From assembly GCA_016873515.1 (NCBI GenBank), contig VGXB01000007.1, positions 25,001-64,814 on the forward strand: 39,814 bases of DNA, in the 5' to 3' direction. This document shows positions 8,166 to 17,214 of this stretch, piece after piece. The stretch comes from Nitrospira sp. (GTDB taxonomy: Bacteria > Nitrospirota > Nitrospiria > Nitrospirales > Nitrospiraceae). Every line of letters starts with the position of its first letter. The first letter of the stretch is position 1. The position numbers and the translations under genes are program-made. The notes under the pieces are model-generated. The model was not told the DNA's origin and did not search any database. It saw nothing but the letters and a program-made list of their open reading frames with translations.

Positions 8166-9886
8166 AGATTCCACGGAAACAATATGCGGACCTGTTCGGT
8201 CCCACAGTCGGCGATCGCATCCGGCTGGCCGATACCGAGCTGCTGATCGAAATTGAAAAAGACTTTACGTCATATGGGGATGAGGCGGTGTTTGGCGGTG
8301 GTAAGGTGATTCGGGACGGGATGGGCCAGTCGCCAGGCGCCACGAACGCGAGCGGGGCGCTCGACACCGTGATTACCAATGCCGTGATTCTCGATCATTG
8401 GGGTATCGTGAAAGCGGATATCGGGATCAAGGACGGGCGCATCGTCGGCATTGGAAAGGCCGGTAATTCCGATCTCATGCCGAACGTGACGCCGGGCATG
8501 GAAATAGGGGCAGGCACCGAGGCCATTTCAGCGGAGGGCTGCATTGTCACAGCTGGTGGGGTGGAAACGCATATCCACTATATATGCCCTCAACAGTACT
8601 GGGAGGCCCTATCTGCGGGCATCACGACGATGATCGGTGGGGGAACTGGTCCGGCCACCGGCACCAACGCCACGACTTGCACGCCGGGCCCGTGGAATAT
8701 CCATCGGATGCTGGAAGCCTCGGATGGGATTCCCATGAATCTGGGTTTTCTCGGCAAGGGGAACGCGTCGCAGACTGCAGGATTGGATGAACAGATCGAG
8801 GCCGGAGCGATTGGGATGAAACTCCACGAAGACTGGGGGACGACACCGGCCGCAATTGATACCTGTCTGAGCGTTGCCGAACGGTACGATGTCCAAGTGG
8901 CCATCCATACGGATACGCTGAACGAGGCTGGATTTGTCGAGGATACGGTCAAAGCGTTCAAGGGGCGAACCATTCACTCGTTCCATACGGAAGGGGCCGG
9001 AGGCGGCCATGCCCCCGACATCATCAAGGTCTGTGGCGAAGCAAACGTGTTGCCGTCCTCTACTAATCCGACGATGCCGTTCACCGTCAATACCATGGAC
9101 GAACACCTCGATATGCTTATTGTGTGTCACCACTTAAACAAACGGGTGCCGGAGGATGTGGCATTTGCCGAATCTCGCATCCGACGGGAGACCATTGCGG
9201 CGGAAGATGTCTTACACGACTTGGGCGCGATTAGCATGATGTCCTCCGATTCACAGGCAATGGGACGGTTGGGAGAAGTGATCATCCGAACCTGGCAGGC
9301 GGCGCACAAGATGAAGGTGCAGCGCGGGCATCTTGCGCCCAAGAGTGGGAAAGATTCAGCACAAGCCGACAACTTCCGCGCGAAGCGGTATGTGGCCAAG
9401 TATACGATCAATCCTGCCGTCGCGCACGGGATTGCGCATGAAGTGGGGTCGGTGGAAGCCGGCAAGATTGCCGATTTGGTGATCTGGAAGCCGGCCTTCT
9501 TCGGAGTGAAACCGGAAATGGTGTTGAAAAGCGGGTTCATTGCCCAGGCGCAGATGGGTGATCCCAATGCCTCGATTCCGACCCCGGAGCCGATCATCAG
9601 CCGGCCCATGTTCGGGTCGTTCGGACGGGCGCTCTATAGCACCAGCCTGACCTTTCTCTCGCAGGCGGCCCTGGAGAAAGGGATTCCGAAGCAGCTCGGC
9701 TTGCAGAAACGTGTCGCAGCCGTAAAGAATTGCCGGACCATTAAGAAACACGATATGAAGTTGAATGATTATCTGCCCAATATCGAAGTCGATCCAGAGA
9801 CCTATGTCGTCATGGCGGACGGAGTGCGACTCACGTGCGAGCCCGCGATCGTGTTGCCCATGGCACAGAGGTATTTTCTGTTTTGA
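8162..9886 (+). CDS. ureC: Urease subunit alpha (catalytic)
   Basis: Catalytic subunit of urease, 574 residues, starting with GTG that overlaps the ureB stop by four bases. All active-site residues are visible: the two nickel-binding His of HIH (137 and 139), the Lys to be carbamylated in GMKLHEDW (220) with His 222, His 249 (VAIHTDT), His 275 ([11 protein letters not shown]), the mobile-flap Cys-His (VCHH, 322-324) and the nickel ligand Asp 363 (SSDSQAMGR). It should be fully functional once nickel is inserted by UreD, UreF and UreG encoded downstream. Confidence 0.98.
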   Translation: MKIPRKQYADLFGPTVGDRIRLADTELLIEIEKDFTSYGDEAVFGGGKVIRDGMGQSPGATNASGALDTVITNAVILDHWGIVKADIGIKDGRIVGIGKAGNSDLMPNVTPGMEIGAGTEAISAEGCIVTAGGVETHIHYICPQQYWEALSAGITTMIGGGTGPATGTNATTCTPGPWNIHRMLEASDGIPMNLGFLGKGNASQTAGLDEQIEAGAIGMKLHEDWGTTPAAIDTCLSVAERYDVQVAIHTDTLNEAGFVEDTVKAFKGRTIHSFHTEGAGGGHAPDIIKVCGEANVLPSSTNPTMPFTVNTMDEHLDMLIVCHHLNKRVPEDVAFAESRIRRETIAAEDVLHDLGAISMMSSDSQAMGRLGEVIIRTWQAAHKMKVQRGHLAPKSGKDSAQADNFRAKRYVAKYTINPAVAHGIAHEVGSVEAGKIADLVIWKPAFFGVKPEMVLKSGFIAQAQMGDPNASIPTPEPIISRPMFGSFGRALYSTSLTFLSQAALEKGIPKQLGLQKRVAAVKNCRTIKKHDMKLNDYLPNIEVDPETYVVMADGVRLTCEPAIVLPMAQRYFLF

Positions 9887-9897
9887 GGAAAGGGAGT

Positions 9898-9972
9898 GCT
9901 GACAAGTTGCAGGCTGACAAGCGCAGTCGGGGCTGTCGTTCCATCCTGTCAGTTTACCGGCCCGTCAGCCCG
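9898..9972. repeat. Degenerate word-like repeat between ureC and ureF
   Basis: The 91-base gap contains CTGACAAG twice (9899-9906 and 9914-9921), then CTGTC, CTGTCAG (9946-9952) and CGTCAG, i.e. variants of one 6-8-base word in both orientations. The same word type (TGACAAG/CTTGTCA) recurs between secD and secF. Confidence 0.45.
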
Positions 9973-9977
9973 GATTC

Positions 9978-10664
9978 ATGAATACGCGGGCGTTGCTCGA
10001 AGGGCTTCGGTTCGTTGATAGTTTTTTCCCCTCCGGCGGTTATGCCTTTTCATCCGGCATCGAAGCGGCCATGCAAAGTAGCGCCGTCAAAAACTCCGAC
10101 CAACTAGGCCGGTATGTGGAAGACCTGCTCCGCGGAGGGATGAGCCGGCGGGAAGTGTTGGCCGTGAAGGTGGCGAACCGAGCCGGCACGACTGGTGTGG
10201 TCGTGAAGGCGATCGAGGCGGACCGCGACCTCGAGGCCACAAAAATTGCTCGCGAGTCGCGTATCGCCAGTCGCCAGATGGGGCGGCAAGTTCTCAAGGT
10301 CGCCGCGGATCAACTCCGAGACAGGCCGGCCGTCGAAGCCTATCGCAATGCTGTGGAGGCCGATCGGACTCCCGGTCACTTGGCCGTGAGCTTCGGCCTT
10401 ACGTTAGGGGCCTGTGGATGGAATGCGCAAGAGACCGCCGCGGCTTTTCTGTATCAAGCCGCTGCGGGATTTGTGTCCGCCGCGATGCGGTTGAGCCCGA
10501 TCGGTCAGTTTGAAGGGCAGCGAGTGTTGGGTGAGTGGCTTCCGGTGATCGACCAGATCAGTCGTGAGGTGGATGAGACCATGCCGATGAGCTCTTGGTC
10601 GCCAATCCAAGATATCTATGCCATGCGCCATGGCCGGCTGGAGTGGCGGCTCTTTAGAAGCTAA
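9978..10664 (+). CDS. ureF: Urease accessory protein UreF
   Basis: Cytoplasmic helical chaperone that joins UreD on apo-urease and controls the GTPase UreG during nickel insertion. The opening motif DSFFPSGGYAFSSGIEAAM is the UreF signature, and the 228-residue length is usual. No clear Shine-Dalgarno precedes the ATG at 9978, and the gap from ureC carries word-like repeats, so its translation may be weaker than that of the structural subunits. Gene order ureC-ureF-ureG-ureD is compatible with one operon. Confidence 0.93.
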   Translation: MNTRALLEGLRFVDSFFPSGGYAFSSGIEAAMQSSAVKNSDQLGRYVEDLLRGGMSRREVLAVKVANRAGTTGVVVKAIEADRDLEATKIARESRIASRQMGRQVLKVAADQLRDRPAVEAYRNAVEADRTPGHLAVSFGLTLGACGWNAQETAAAFLYQAAAGFVSAAMRLSPIGQFEGQRVLGEWLPVIDQISREVDETMPMSSWSPIQDIYAMRHGRLEWRLFRS

Positions 10665-10669
10665 AGCAG

Positions 10670-10705
10670 GTCTTAGCTATCGACTGTCAGCTAACAGCTT
10701 ATGAG
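10670..10705. repeat. Word-like imperfect palindrome between ureF and ureG
   Basis: The gap reads as repeats of AGCTA, ACTGTCAGCTA and ACAGCT and is an imperfect inverted repeat (AGCTA...CAGCT). It is of the same general type as the other intergenic word repeats of this window but with a different word. Confidence 0.4.
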
Positions 10706-10712
10706 GGGTTCC

Positions 10713-11387
10713 ATGCACGACATCAAGCGTCAGCACAATCATGGCGAGGCGCATCCGACTCAAGCGAGGAAGCAAGGCATCCCGGTGATCGGCGTTGGAG
10801 GGCCGGTTGGATCCGGCAAGACCGCACTTGTCGAAGCGCTCTGCCGGAAGTTGCGCGATCGGTACAGTTTGGCGGCGGTCACGAACGATATTTTCACAAA
10901 GATCGACGCGGAGATTCTCACAAAACGGGCTGCTCTCCCTGTTGATCGGATTCTCGGAGTGGAAACTGGCGGATGTCCCCACACGGCCATTCGGGAAGAT
11001 GCTTCGCATAATCAAGAGGCCATCAATGACTTGCTCCGGCGCCATCCGGACATCGAACTGATCTTCTTGGAAAGCGGCGGGGACAATTTGGCGGCGACCT
11101 TCAGTCCCGAATTGGTGGATGCCGTGATCTATGTGATCGATGTGGCTGGCGGCGACAAGATCCCGCGCAAAGGCGGACCTGGGATCACCCGCTCTGATTT
11201 GCTGGTGATCAACAAGATGGATCTCGCTCCCTATGTGCGATCAGATCTGGGTGTCATGGATCGGGATAGTCGGCGGATGCGGGGTGATCTCCCCTTCGTC
11301 TTCACGAACCTCTTGAGCGAGGAAGGCCTCGATCAGGTGATGGCCTGGGTTGAACAGCGCATCCCGCAACGAGTCAGGCGGGCGTGA
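10713..11387 (+). CDS. ureG: Urease accessory GTPase UreG with His-rich N-terminus
   Basis: SIMIBI-class GTPase that couples GTP hydrolysis to nickel delivery into urease. P-loop GPVGSGKT, metal-binding Cys-Pro-His in [28 protein letters not shown] and the base-specificity motif NKMDL are intact. The N-terminus from Met at 10713 holds four His within the first fourteen residues ([14 protein letters not shown]), a feature seen in UreG proteins that may store nickel. The GAGGGG at 10701-10706 suits ATG 10713 better than ATG 10701, which has no site. No ureE is present nearby, so the His cluster may partly replace it. The stop overlaps the ureD start. Confidence 0.95.
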   Translation: MHDIKRQHNHGEAHPTQARKQGIPVIGVGGPVGSGKTALVEALCRKLRDRYSLAAVTNDIFTKIDAEILTKRAALPVDRILGVETGGCPHTAIREDASHNQEAINDLLRRHPDIELIFLESGGDNLAATFSPELVDAVIYVIDVAGGDKIPRKGGPGITRSDLLVINKMDLAPYVRSDLGVMDRDSRRMRGDLPFVFTNLLSEEGLDQVMAWVEQRIPQRVRRA

Positions 11388-12280
11388 TTGCCAGATCAGT
11401 CTCCGTGCCGAGGAAAAGAAAAAACGTTCCAACGGTTCTGACCGAGCCGGTCGGCCGTGTTGGTCGGCTGCAACTTGAGTACGCGAAGCGCGACGGCCGG
11501 ACCATCATCTCGCGTTCCCACTGCACCACGCCCTGGCATTTGCTGCCGCCGATCTATCTCGACGACACGGGGGCAGCCTATACTCTGCTCGTCAATCCAT
11601 CTGGTGGTCTCGTCGGCGGCGATCGTCTCTCCATCGACATGAAAGTGGATGAGCACGCACATGTTCTCATCTCCGCGCCGTCGGCAAATCGCGTCTACCG
11701 ATCAGAGGGTGAAGTCTCGGTGCAGGACATCACGCTGACGGTCGGTCCCGGCGCTGTCTTGGAGTGGTTGCCTGAACAGACCATTCCGTTCGCCGGTTCA
11801 CGATTCAAGCAAACGATTCATGCCACACTCGCGCCCGGTGCGACGATTCTGCTTTGGGATGCCATCGCATCGGGCCGCATGGCGCGCGGGGAACGCTGGG
11901 CATTTGCGACACTTGAGAACGAAATCCGGATCACGACGGCGTCGGGCGCCTCGCCCCTGGAACGATATGCACTCGATCCAGCGACGAATCTGGGAGCGGT
12001 TGGACTGGCAGCGGACTGGGACTATGTGGCGTCGCTGTATGTGGTAAATGATGCGGTCCCACCGGAGGTGTGGAGCCGATTGGAAACAAGGATCGGACTC
12101 GCACTCGACGAATATGCGGAGCACATTCTCGGGGGCGTGTCTCAACCAGCGGTGCCAGGAATTGCAGTCAAATTGCTCGCCAAATCGGCACCGGATCTGA
12201 TGAGGATGCTGGACGTCTTGTGGGCAGCGGTTCGTGCCGAACTCTGGGGTTTGCCACCGGTGGCGTGGAGAAAGTACTAA
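11384..12280 (+). CDS. ureD: Urease accessory protein UreD
   Basis: Urease chaperone (called UreH in some species) that binds apo-urease and recruits UreF and UreG. The 298-residue protein carries the family segments [19 protein letters not shown] and ANRVYRSEG, and ends in the usual Trp-Arg pattern (VAWRKY), so the C-terminus is complete even though a transposase remnant begins immediately after the stop. It starts with GTG overlapping the ureG TGA, indicating translational coupling. It is the last gene of the urea cluster. Confidence 0.93.
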   Translation: MIARSVSVPRKRKNVPTVLTEPVGRVGRLQLEYAKRDGRTIISRSHCTTPWHLLPPIYLDDTGAAYTLLVNPSGGLVGGDRLSIDMKVDEHAHVLISAPSANRVYRSEGEVSVQDITLTVGPGAVLEWLPEQTIPFAGSRFKQTIHATLAPGATILLWDAIASGRMARGERWAFATLENEIRITTASGASPLERYALDPATNLGAVGLAADWDYVASLYVVNDAVPPEVWSRLETRIGLALDEYAEHILGGVSQPAVPGIAVKLLAKSAPDLMRMLDVLWAAVRAELWGLPPVAWRKY

Positions 12281-12284
12281 GGGC

Positions 12285-12884
12285 GTCGGTCCATTTGGCG
12301 AACAAGCGATAGTCGTTGTAGCCCCGATCATCCACCACGATTGTGCCAGAGGCGAAGTTCATCTGGTGGGCAGCTCTGACATCATGCACCTTCCCATTGG
12401 GGATGAGGCCGAAACAGGGTAGATAGCCATCGTGGTCGCGCACCAACTGGAGCTTGACCACGCCCTTGGTGCGGCGAAACTTCGCCCAGCCGCACATCGA
12501 CAGGCACAGATCAATCGTGGTCGAATCGAGACTGGCCAGTTTGTTCTTGAAATGGAACTTGCCTTTGCCCTGCGCCTTGGCGGCGACCGTCTCGAACAGA
12601 CCGTAGGAGACCTGTTCGAACAAATCCTATGGACGGTGGCCGTTCGCGTACGACAGCGAGGAGCGGACTGGGGCGGTGATCCCCAAGTGGATCAGCTTGC
12701 CTTCGCAGCTCTTCAGCTCGCCCGTAATCTCCTTCAGCGAATGCACTCGACCGAGCTAACAGAACCGCATCCCCACAAACTGACTCCAGCTCGACAACCC
12801 CGTGCTGCGATATTCGGCCCTTGTACCCTTGACGATGCGCTCGAAGTCGGTGCGCGAGATGAGCTTGGGTATCTGACTAGACAT
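12285..12884 (-). pseudogene. Decayed IS4-type transposase fragment
   Basis: Read on the minus strand from ATG 12884, the frame matches the start and first DDE region of an IS4-type transposase: LISRTDFERIVKG, SSWSQFVGM, then SLDSTTIDLCLS with the first catalytic Asp, the WAKFRRTKGVVKL segment, and IVVDDRGYNDYRLFAKW with the second Asp. The frame is broken by two in-frame amber codons: 12756-12758, where Gln is expected from the family pattern (FCQLGR), and 12627-12629, where Trp is expected (HRPW). The 3' part is lost: similarity stops within a few bases of the ureD stop. No terminal inverted repeats or target duplication could be recognised. It is a fixed remnant, not a mobile element. Confidence 0.85.
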
Positions 12885-13082
12885 GCTGCATGATGCGTTC
12901 ACGTTAGGTCTCTTTCGGTTGAATGCAGGTGGATTTGGCGATTCACCAATACCCTACACCTTTGGATGACCCAACGTCGTACGCTGTTTTGGACAAGAGT
13001 GGGTTTGAGTATCGGGTTATTGGTTCCAGAAACCAGAAACACGCAACTCGAAACTCTTGATCGATATGACAGACGAGCGATG
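12885..13082. repeat. Gap with word-like inverted repeat between IS remnant and desaturase
   Basis: No gene is seen. GAGTATCGGGTT (13007-13018) and AACTCGAAACTC (13045-13056) form an imperfect inverted repeat (10 of 12 positions) around a core of CCAGAAACCAGAAAC. Lying downstream of the minus-strand desaturase, it could fold in that mRNA's 3' end, but there is no T run. Confidence 0.45.
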
Positions 13083-14003
13083 CTACCGCGTTTCTAATTC
13101 GGCGGCGCTGGCGGTGCGGAGTGAGGAGGCCAGACCAATAACCGATAGGGTGTAGATCAGCCATTTCGATGGATCGAAGTTATACCAGCGGGGGCCGTTG
13201 CGGTAGTCGGTTGGGTAGGTATGGTGGTAATTGTGGTAGCCCTCACCGAACGTCAGTAAGGACACTACCCAGCTGTCCCGGCTGGAATCTTTTTGGCTGT
13301 GCGGCTGCTTTCCCCAGATGTGACAGACTGAGTTGATACAAAAGGTCGAATTGAGCACGGCAAAGGTTCTGCCAATTCCCGCCAACATGAAACAGCCCAG
13401 CCCGCTCATCCAGCCTCCGTACACAAATCCCACGATGAACGGCAGGGCCAGCCCTGCGAGGACGATTAGGACATAATATCGGTGTTGCCACATGATGAGC
13501 GGATCTTGCCGAAGCTTGGTGGCATATTTCTCATCAGCGTAGCGTTGGCTCGCGAAGAGCCAGCCGCAGTGACTGTGCCAAAATCCCAACTTGGCATTAT
13601 AAGGGTCGGCGTCCTGGTCACAGGCCGCATGGTGCCGAATGTGGTCCGCTCCCCACTTCAATGCAGAGTTCTGCAGCGCCCATCCGCCCGCGACCAGAAA
13701 TCCCACTTTGATCCAATCTGGGCAGGTAAAGCTTCGATGCGAAATGAGGCGGTGATAGCCGACAGTAATGCCCATGCCGGTTACGACATATAGGAGGCCA
13801 AACAAGGTCCAGTCCAGCCAGGTATATCCGTATAACCATCCAAACAACGGGACTCCGATCACCGCGCTGGCGACGATCGCGCTGAAGAGGAGGATGGTGA
13901 TAGAGAGAGGGAATGTTCGTCGGAGCCCTGGCCCTGCCAAAGGAGCTTCGATTTGAGCAGGTTGTAAGTTCGAGACCGTGGACGCGTCGGCTGGTTGAAG
14001 CAT
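13083..14003 (-). CDS. Membrane acyl-CoA/acyl-lipid delta-9-type fatty acid desaturase
   Basis: Di-iron membrane enzyme that introduces a cis double bond into a saturated fatty acyl chain, probably to adjust membrane fluidity. Three His boxes are intact: HRLISHR (from residue 84), HIRHH (121-125) and HNYHH near residue 257 inside EGYHNYHHTYPTDYRNG. Four hydrophobic segments flank them. The 306-residue length and box spacing match the stearoyl-CoA desaturase class rather than omega-3/6 enzymes. The gene is alone on the minus strand. The electron donor is not encoded nearby. The start at 14003 is the first Met and lacks a strong ribosome-binding site. Confidence 0.88.
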   Translation of the reverse strand: MLQPADASTVSNLQPAQIEAPLAGPGLRRTFPLSITILLFSAIVASAVIGVPLFGWLYGYTWLDWTLFGLLYVVTGMGITVGYHRLISHRSFTCPDWIKVGFLVAGGWALQNSALKWGADHIRHHAACDQDADPYNAKLGFWHSHCGWLFASQRYADEKYATKLRQDPLIMWQHRYYVLIVLAGLALPFIVGFVYGGWMSGLGCFMLAGIGRTFAVLNSTFCINSVCHIWGKQPHSQKDSSRDSWVVSLLTFGEGYHNYHHTYPTDYRNGPRWYNFDPSKWLIYTLSVIGLASSLRTASAAELETR

Positions 14004-14393
14004 ACTGACGACAAGACCTCGGGATTTTCGAGAACAGGACGCCGAACGGGCTCACTCTAGCAGGTTGATGGGCGATTAGCTATTTCTTTTGTGTCCAGCT
14101 GCGTCCTTCATGGGATTTGCCCCTGCAAGATTTAGAGAGCTGTTCTCGGCCTGGCCTGTCCGGATTCGATGAACGGCGTACGCGATTTTGGGTCTTGTGC
14201 GGGCTGTTTTGGTGCGGTATGATCCTCGGTAGATACTCGGTCCGAAACTAGTCTCGCCGGCAACGTACCGATGGTACCGATCGTGTATCTGCTGTCCACA
14301 TGGTCCCGTTCCGTGGTCCGGTCGGCGATAAATGAGAACGGAACTCGCAAGACAGGAACCAGGGCGATTAGTCAATCACAAGGAGGCAGTTAT
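14004..14393. other. Divergent intergenic region, desaturase/cupredoxin
   Basis: This 390-base gap separates two divergent genes. A plus-strand promoter is visible (14195-14223). Frames within it (99 codons minus, and the 5' extension of the cupredoxin frame) lack ribosome-binding sites and protein-like composition, so they are not called. Confidence 0.55.
14195..14223 (+). promoter_or_regulatory. Sigma-70-type promoter for the cupredoxin-like gene
   Basis: TTGTGC (14195-14200), a 17-base spacer and TATGAT (14218-14223) make a good sigma-70 match. The start would be near 14230, giving a leader of about 165 nucleotides before the ATG at 14394. Confidence 0.5.
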
Positions 14394-15188
14394 ATGAAGC
14401 GTGCGTTATCAGTCATATTGGGTGTGGCAGCCGTCGCGGTCGTTGCGGCGCCTCTCACGTCGTTCGCGGGTGGAGCAATTTCTGGCAAGGTGACCTATGC
14501 CGGAAAAGCAGAACAGAAGGAATTTTTGTTCTCGAAGTTTCCGAACCCGAAGTTTTGTCCCCAGATCCCTAACAAGGCCGTGGTCGATGGCGACAAGCGG
14601 CTCTTGAAGCAGATCGAAGTAGGTAAGGATGGTGGGTTGAAGGGCGCAGTCGTGGCCGTCGTGGACATCGAAGATAAGGCGTTCATGGATGGCTATACCG
14701 GTACCGAAGTTGTGGCGGCATTTTGCGATTTTCAGCCCTTCACTGGTATCGTCGTGAATACGCGGCCCTTCAAGGTTGAAAATACCGATGCCGATGCGGA
14801 CGATCCCAAGTCGGTCGCGGGGGTGCTCCACAATCCGCACAGCTTTACGGTCAAGGGAACCACTTCGGCGACTGGTTTCAACATCGGTCTCGCGAAGAAA
14901 GGCGATAAGCTCGACAAGCCGGTGACCTTCCGCGGTGGTGCGGAAAAGGAAGGGTACTATCGGTTGCAGTGCGACCAGCATGAATTTATGCAGGGGTTCT
15001 TCTTTCCGGTGACCAATGCGCATTACGCGGTAGCGAAGGAAGACGGTTCCTTCGAAATCAAGGATGTGCCTGCCGGCAAGCACAAGGTTGTTGCATGGCA
15101 TCCGTTCGCCGGCAAGGGAAAGAGGACGGAGTTTGAGATCGATGTGACCGACGGTGGAACGGCTACCCTCAAGGCTGAAGTCAAGTAA
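14394..15188 (+). CDS. Periplasmic cupredoxin-like protein with C-terminal carboxypeptidase-regulatory-like domain
   Basis: Exported 264-residue protein: a Sec signal peptide (MKRALSVILG...) cleaved after SFA near residue 26, a beta-rich domain to about residue 205, and a short Ig-like domain (DGSFEIKDVPAGKHKVVAWHP) to the end. HNPHSF (His 146/149) and CDQHEFM (Cys 193, His 196, Met 199) give a plausible type 1 copper site, though the Cys-x2-His-x2-Met spacing is tight. Extra Cys at 55 and 111 may form a disulfide. It could carry electrons between periplasmic cytochromes or serve in copper handling. The start follows AAGGAGG; a longer frame from 14271 is not supported. A terminator follows. 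Confidence 0.75.
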   Translation: MKRALSVILGVAAVAVVAAPLTSFAGGAISGKVTYAGKAEQKEFLFSKFPNPKFCPQIPNKAVVDGDKRLLKQIEVGKDGGLKGAVVAVVDIEDKAFMDGYTGTEVVAAFCDFQPFTGIVVNTRPFKVENTDADADDPKSVAGVLHNPHSFTVKGTTSATGFNIGLAKKGDKLDKPVTFRGGAEKEGYYRLQCDQHEFMQGFFFPVTNAHYAVAKEDGSFEIKDVPAGKHKVVAWHPFAGKGKRTEFEIDVTDGGTATLKAEVK

Positions 15189-15212
15189 GCCTGAGTCCAG
15201 ATCGATGTAGTC

Positions 15213-15249
15213 GAACGGCAGCGGAGGAATTCGCTGCCGTTCTTATTTT
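15213..15249 (+). terminator. Rho-independent terminator after the cupredoxin-like gene
   Basis: GAACGGCAGCG (15213-15223) pairs perfectly with CGCTGCCGTTC (15232-15242) over an 8-base loop and is followed by TTATTTT. The cupredoxin-like gene is therefore a single-gene transcript. Confidence 0.9.
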
Positions 15250-15342
15250 CAGTGGGTTGTGTACCACGGGGTCGCCTTGCCTTTCGCTTTCCCCTCTAGG
15301 TAATATGCCAAATTCCCAGGCCTGTTGCTTGAGGGGATGGGT

Positions 15343-16323
15343 GTGTCACGAGAACTCTCGCTCGCAGAAATCTTCCAGCTGGGCTACTACTGGGAAACCA
15401 AGATCCTCTTGACCGGAGTCAAGCTGGACGTCTTTACCGCGCTGGATGGCAGGCTGAAAACGGCCGGTGAGATCGCTGGACGGATCGGCGCCCACGAACC
15501 GACACTCAGCCTCTTACTCAACGCGCTTGTGGCTATGAAACTTCTGACTCACGAAGGGGATCGGTACGGAAATTCTTCCATTGCGGAGAAACATCTGGTT
15601 CGGAACTCGCCTCACTATATTGGACACTTACTCTTGTTGCACGATGCTGAATGGAACAACTGGGGCCGGTTGGAAGAAACTATTCGCACAGGGGCACGAT
15701 CGGTCGATCGCCATGTTTTCGAGACTGATCCTGAATTAGGCGGCAATGTGTTGGCGGTGTTGGATCGAATCGGCAAGCAGAGTGGCCCCGAATTCGCGAA
15801 ACGGCTTCAATTGAATGGGCAAGTTCGGCTGCTGGATTTGGGTGGAGGGGCCGGCACGAATGCGATTGCGTTTTGCCACATCTATCCTGAGTTGACCGCA
15901 ACGGTATTTGATCTTTCGGCGACGCTGAGACTGACAGAAAAGACCGTCAAAGAGGCGGGCTTGGAGTCAAGAATCGCGCTGCGGGCGGGCAACTTCAACA
16001 AGGACGGACTCGGCGGGCCGTACGATGTCGCGCTCATGTCCGATATCTTGCACTACCAGACCTTCGAGTCGAATGAGGCTTTGGTCGGCAAGGTGTTCGC
16101 GCACCTGGCTTCGGGGGGGCGGCTCATCATCAAGGATCGGTTCCTGGATGAAGCTGGGACGGGACCGGCTTGGACGACTGCCTTCGCTGTGCACATCCTG
16201 GTCAATACTCAGCAAGGGGGCTGTTACAAAACAGCTGAGGCGATGCAGTGGATGTCTAAGGCCGGGTTTACGGCGGTGACGGAATTGGAGAAGACGGCGG
16301 TGGTGCAAGGGGTGAAGCTGTAA
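15343..16323 (+). CDS. SAM-dependent O-methyltransferase, acetylserotonin/hydroxyneurosporene type
   Basis: Class I methyltransferase of about 326 residues. The N-terminal third is a winged-helix dimerisation domain (TKILLTGVKLDVFTAL, then LSLLLNALVAMKLLTHEGDRY); the SAM-binding motif is LLDLGGGAGTNAIAF, with the acidic ribose-binding residue in VFDLS and a later ALMSDILHYQ segment. The substrate is unknown; homologues act on phenols, carotenoid or tetrapyrrole precursors and quinones. The GTG at 15343 is chosen because GAGGGG lies six bases upstream; TTG 15325 and ATG 15337 are in frame but badly spaced. A large hairpin follows the stop. Confidence 0.85.
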   Translation: MSRELSLAEIFQLGYYWETKILLTGVKLDVFTALDGRLKTAGEIAGRIGAHEPTLSLLLNALVAMKLLTHEGDRYGNSSIAEKHLVRNSPHYIGHLLLLHDAEWNNWGRLEETIRTGARSVDRHVFETDPELGGNVLAVLDRIGKQSGPEFAKRLQLNGQVRLLDLGGGAGTNAIAFCHIYPELTATVFDLSATLRLTEKTVKEAGLESRIALRAGNFNKDGLGGPYDVALMSDILHYQTFESNEALVGKVFAHLASGGRLIIKDRFLDEAGTGPAWTTAFAVHILVNTQQGGCYKTAEAMQWMSKAGFTAVTELEKTAVVQGVKL

Positions 16324-16326
16324 AGG

Positions 16327-16399
16327 CAATGTTGAATGGCGAAGGTTGAATTTTGAATTGGCCGAAAACTCAAAATTCAACCTTCGCCATTCAGCATTG
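16327..16399. repeat. Near-perfect 29-bp inverted repeat (large intergenic hairpin)
   Basis: The left arm 16327-16355 and right arm 16371-16399 are complementary at 28 of 29 positions; the exception is a G-U wobble in RNA. A further A-T pair closes a 13-base loop. The left arm contains the word TTGAA three times. No T run follows on either strand, so it is not a classic terminator. It may be an RNA processing or stability element or a short non-autonomous repeat. Confidence 0.9.
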
Positions 16400-16437
16400 T
16401 TCTGAGGCGTGAAATCGCAGCGACGAAAGATAGAGCG

Positions 16438-17151
16438 ATGGACTGGTTACGGCAACCAGGATTTTTCGGAACGTATGCGACGGTAGGGGCGGACTTGAGC
16501 CAATTTATGGCGGCCCTGTTTACCGCCCTGTTCGTCATCGGCTGGCTTCAGGCTCGCAAGCGGAAAGCCGACGCCCACCATTGGCTGATGCTGGGTGGAA
16601 TGATCTCCATGCTGAGTTTCTTTATCGCCTATTACTTGTTCCGGCAACTCGGTGTCCTGGCGTTCGAAGGCAAGGAAGGATTTGGTGGTTCACAAGATCT
16701 GTACGATTACGTGTTCATCCCCGTGCTGACGCTTCACATCATCCTGGTCATCATCGGACTGATCATGGCGGTGTATATGATGGTACTGGGATTCCGTTCC
16801 CAGCAGTTTGTGGACGGCATTCGGTCACTCAGAGAGTCCCTGCTCCAAACCACCTGGAAGAAGGTGGGGCTGATTTTCGGCGGGATCTCGGTGGTGGTGC
16901 TCGGCCTCTTCTATTCGCGCGTCGCGGCCGCCGGATTTTCCATGCGGAAACTGGAAGTGTATCTGGCGTTCTTGATTCTGGTGGCCATTGTCTTCGCCGT
17001 CGAAATGGCGATCCAACGGATCTGGCCGAACGGCGGGCAACGCCATCGCGCACTCGGCCGATTTACGATGATGATCTATTGCGTGCTGTTCGTTACGGGG
17101 AGCTTCACCTATACGATGTTGTACATCCTGTATCCAGGGAAAATTGGATGA
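16438..17151 (+). CDS. DUF420-family integral membrane protein
   Basis: A 237-residue inner-membrane protein with about six hydrophobic segments. The helix with VLTLHIILVIIGLIMAVYM resembles the His-containing helix of DUF420 proteins, which occur next to cytochrome oxidase and cytochrome assembly genes. The role is not established; association with heme or oxidase maturation is inferred from family context and from the respiratory genes downstream. The start at 16438 has no clear Shine-Dalgarno. The gene sits between a large hairpin and a word-repeat gap, so it may be transcribed separately. Confidence 0.65.
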   Translation: MDWLRQPGFFGTYATVGADLSQFMAALFTALFVIGWLQARKRKADAHHWLMLGGMISMLSFFIAYYLFRQLGVLAFEGKEGFGGSQDLYDYVFIPVLTLHIILVIIGLIMAVYMMVLGFRSQQFVDGIRSLRESLLQTTWKKVGLIFGGISVVVLGLFYSRVAAAGFSMRKLEVYLAFLILVAIVFAVEMAIQRIWPNGGQRHRALGRFTMMIYCVLFVTGSFTYTMLYILYPGKIG

Positions 17152-17164
17152 CATGATCACAGTC

Positions 17165-17206
17165 GGTTCCGAAACGCTTCACGCTTCCCGTTTCACGCCT
17201 CACGGT
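17165..17206. repeat. Word-like repeat of (C)TTCACGC type
   Basis: The 63-base gap contains ACGCTTCACGCTTCCCGTTTCACGCCTCACG: four degenerate copies of one 7-9-base word. It belongs to the same class of intergenic word repeats as the other gaps, with its own word. Confidence 0.45.
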
Positions 17207-17214
17207 GTCTTTTT

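Noticed and set aside
12885-13082. Terminal inverted repeat of the IS remnant
   Set aside because: Only the word-like repeat near 13007-13056 is present; it does not match any end near 12285.
14076-14375. 99-codon minus-strand frame between desaturase and cupredoxin genes
   Set aside because: Overlaps the promoter at 14195-14223, has no ribosome-binding site and looks compositionally random.
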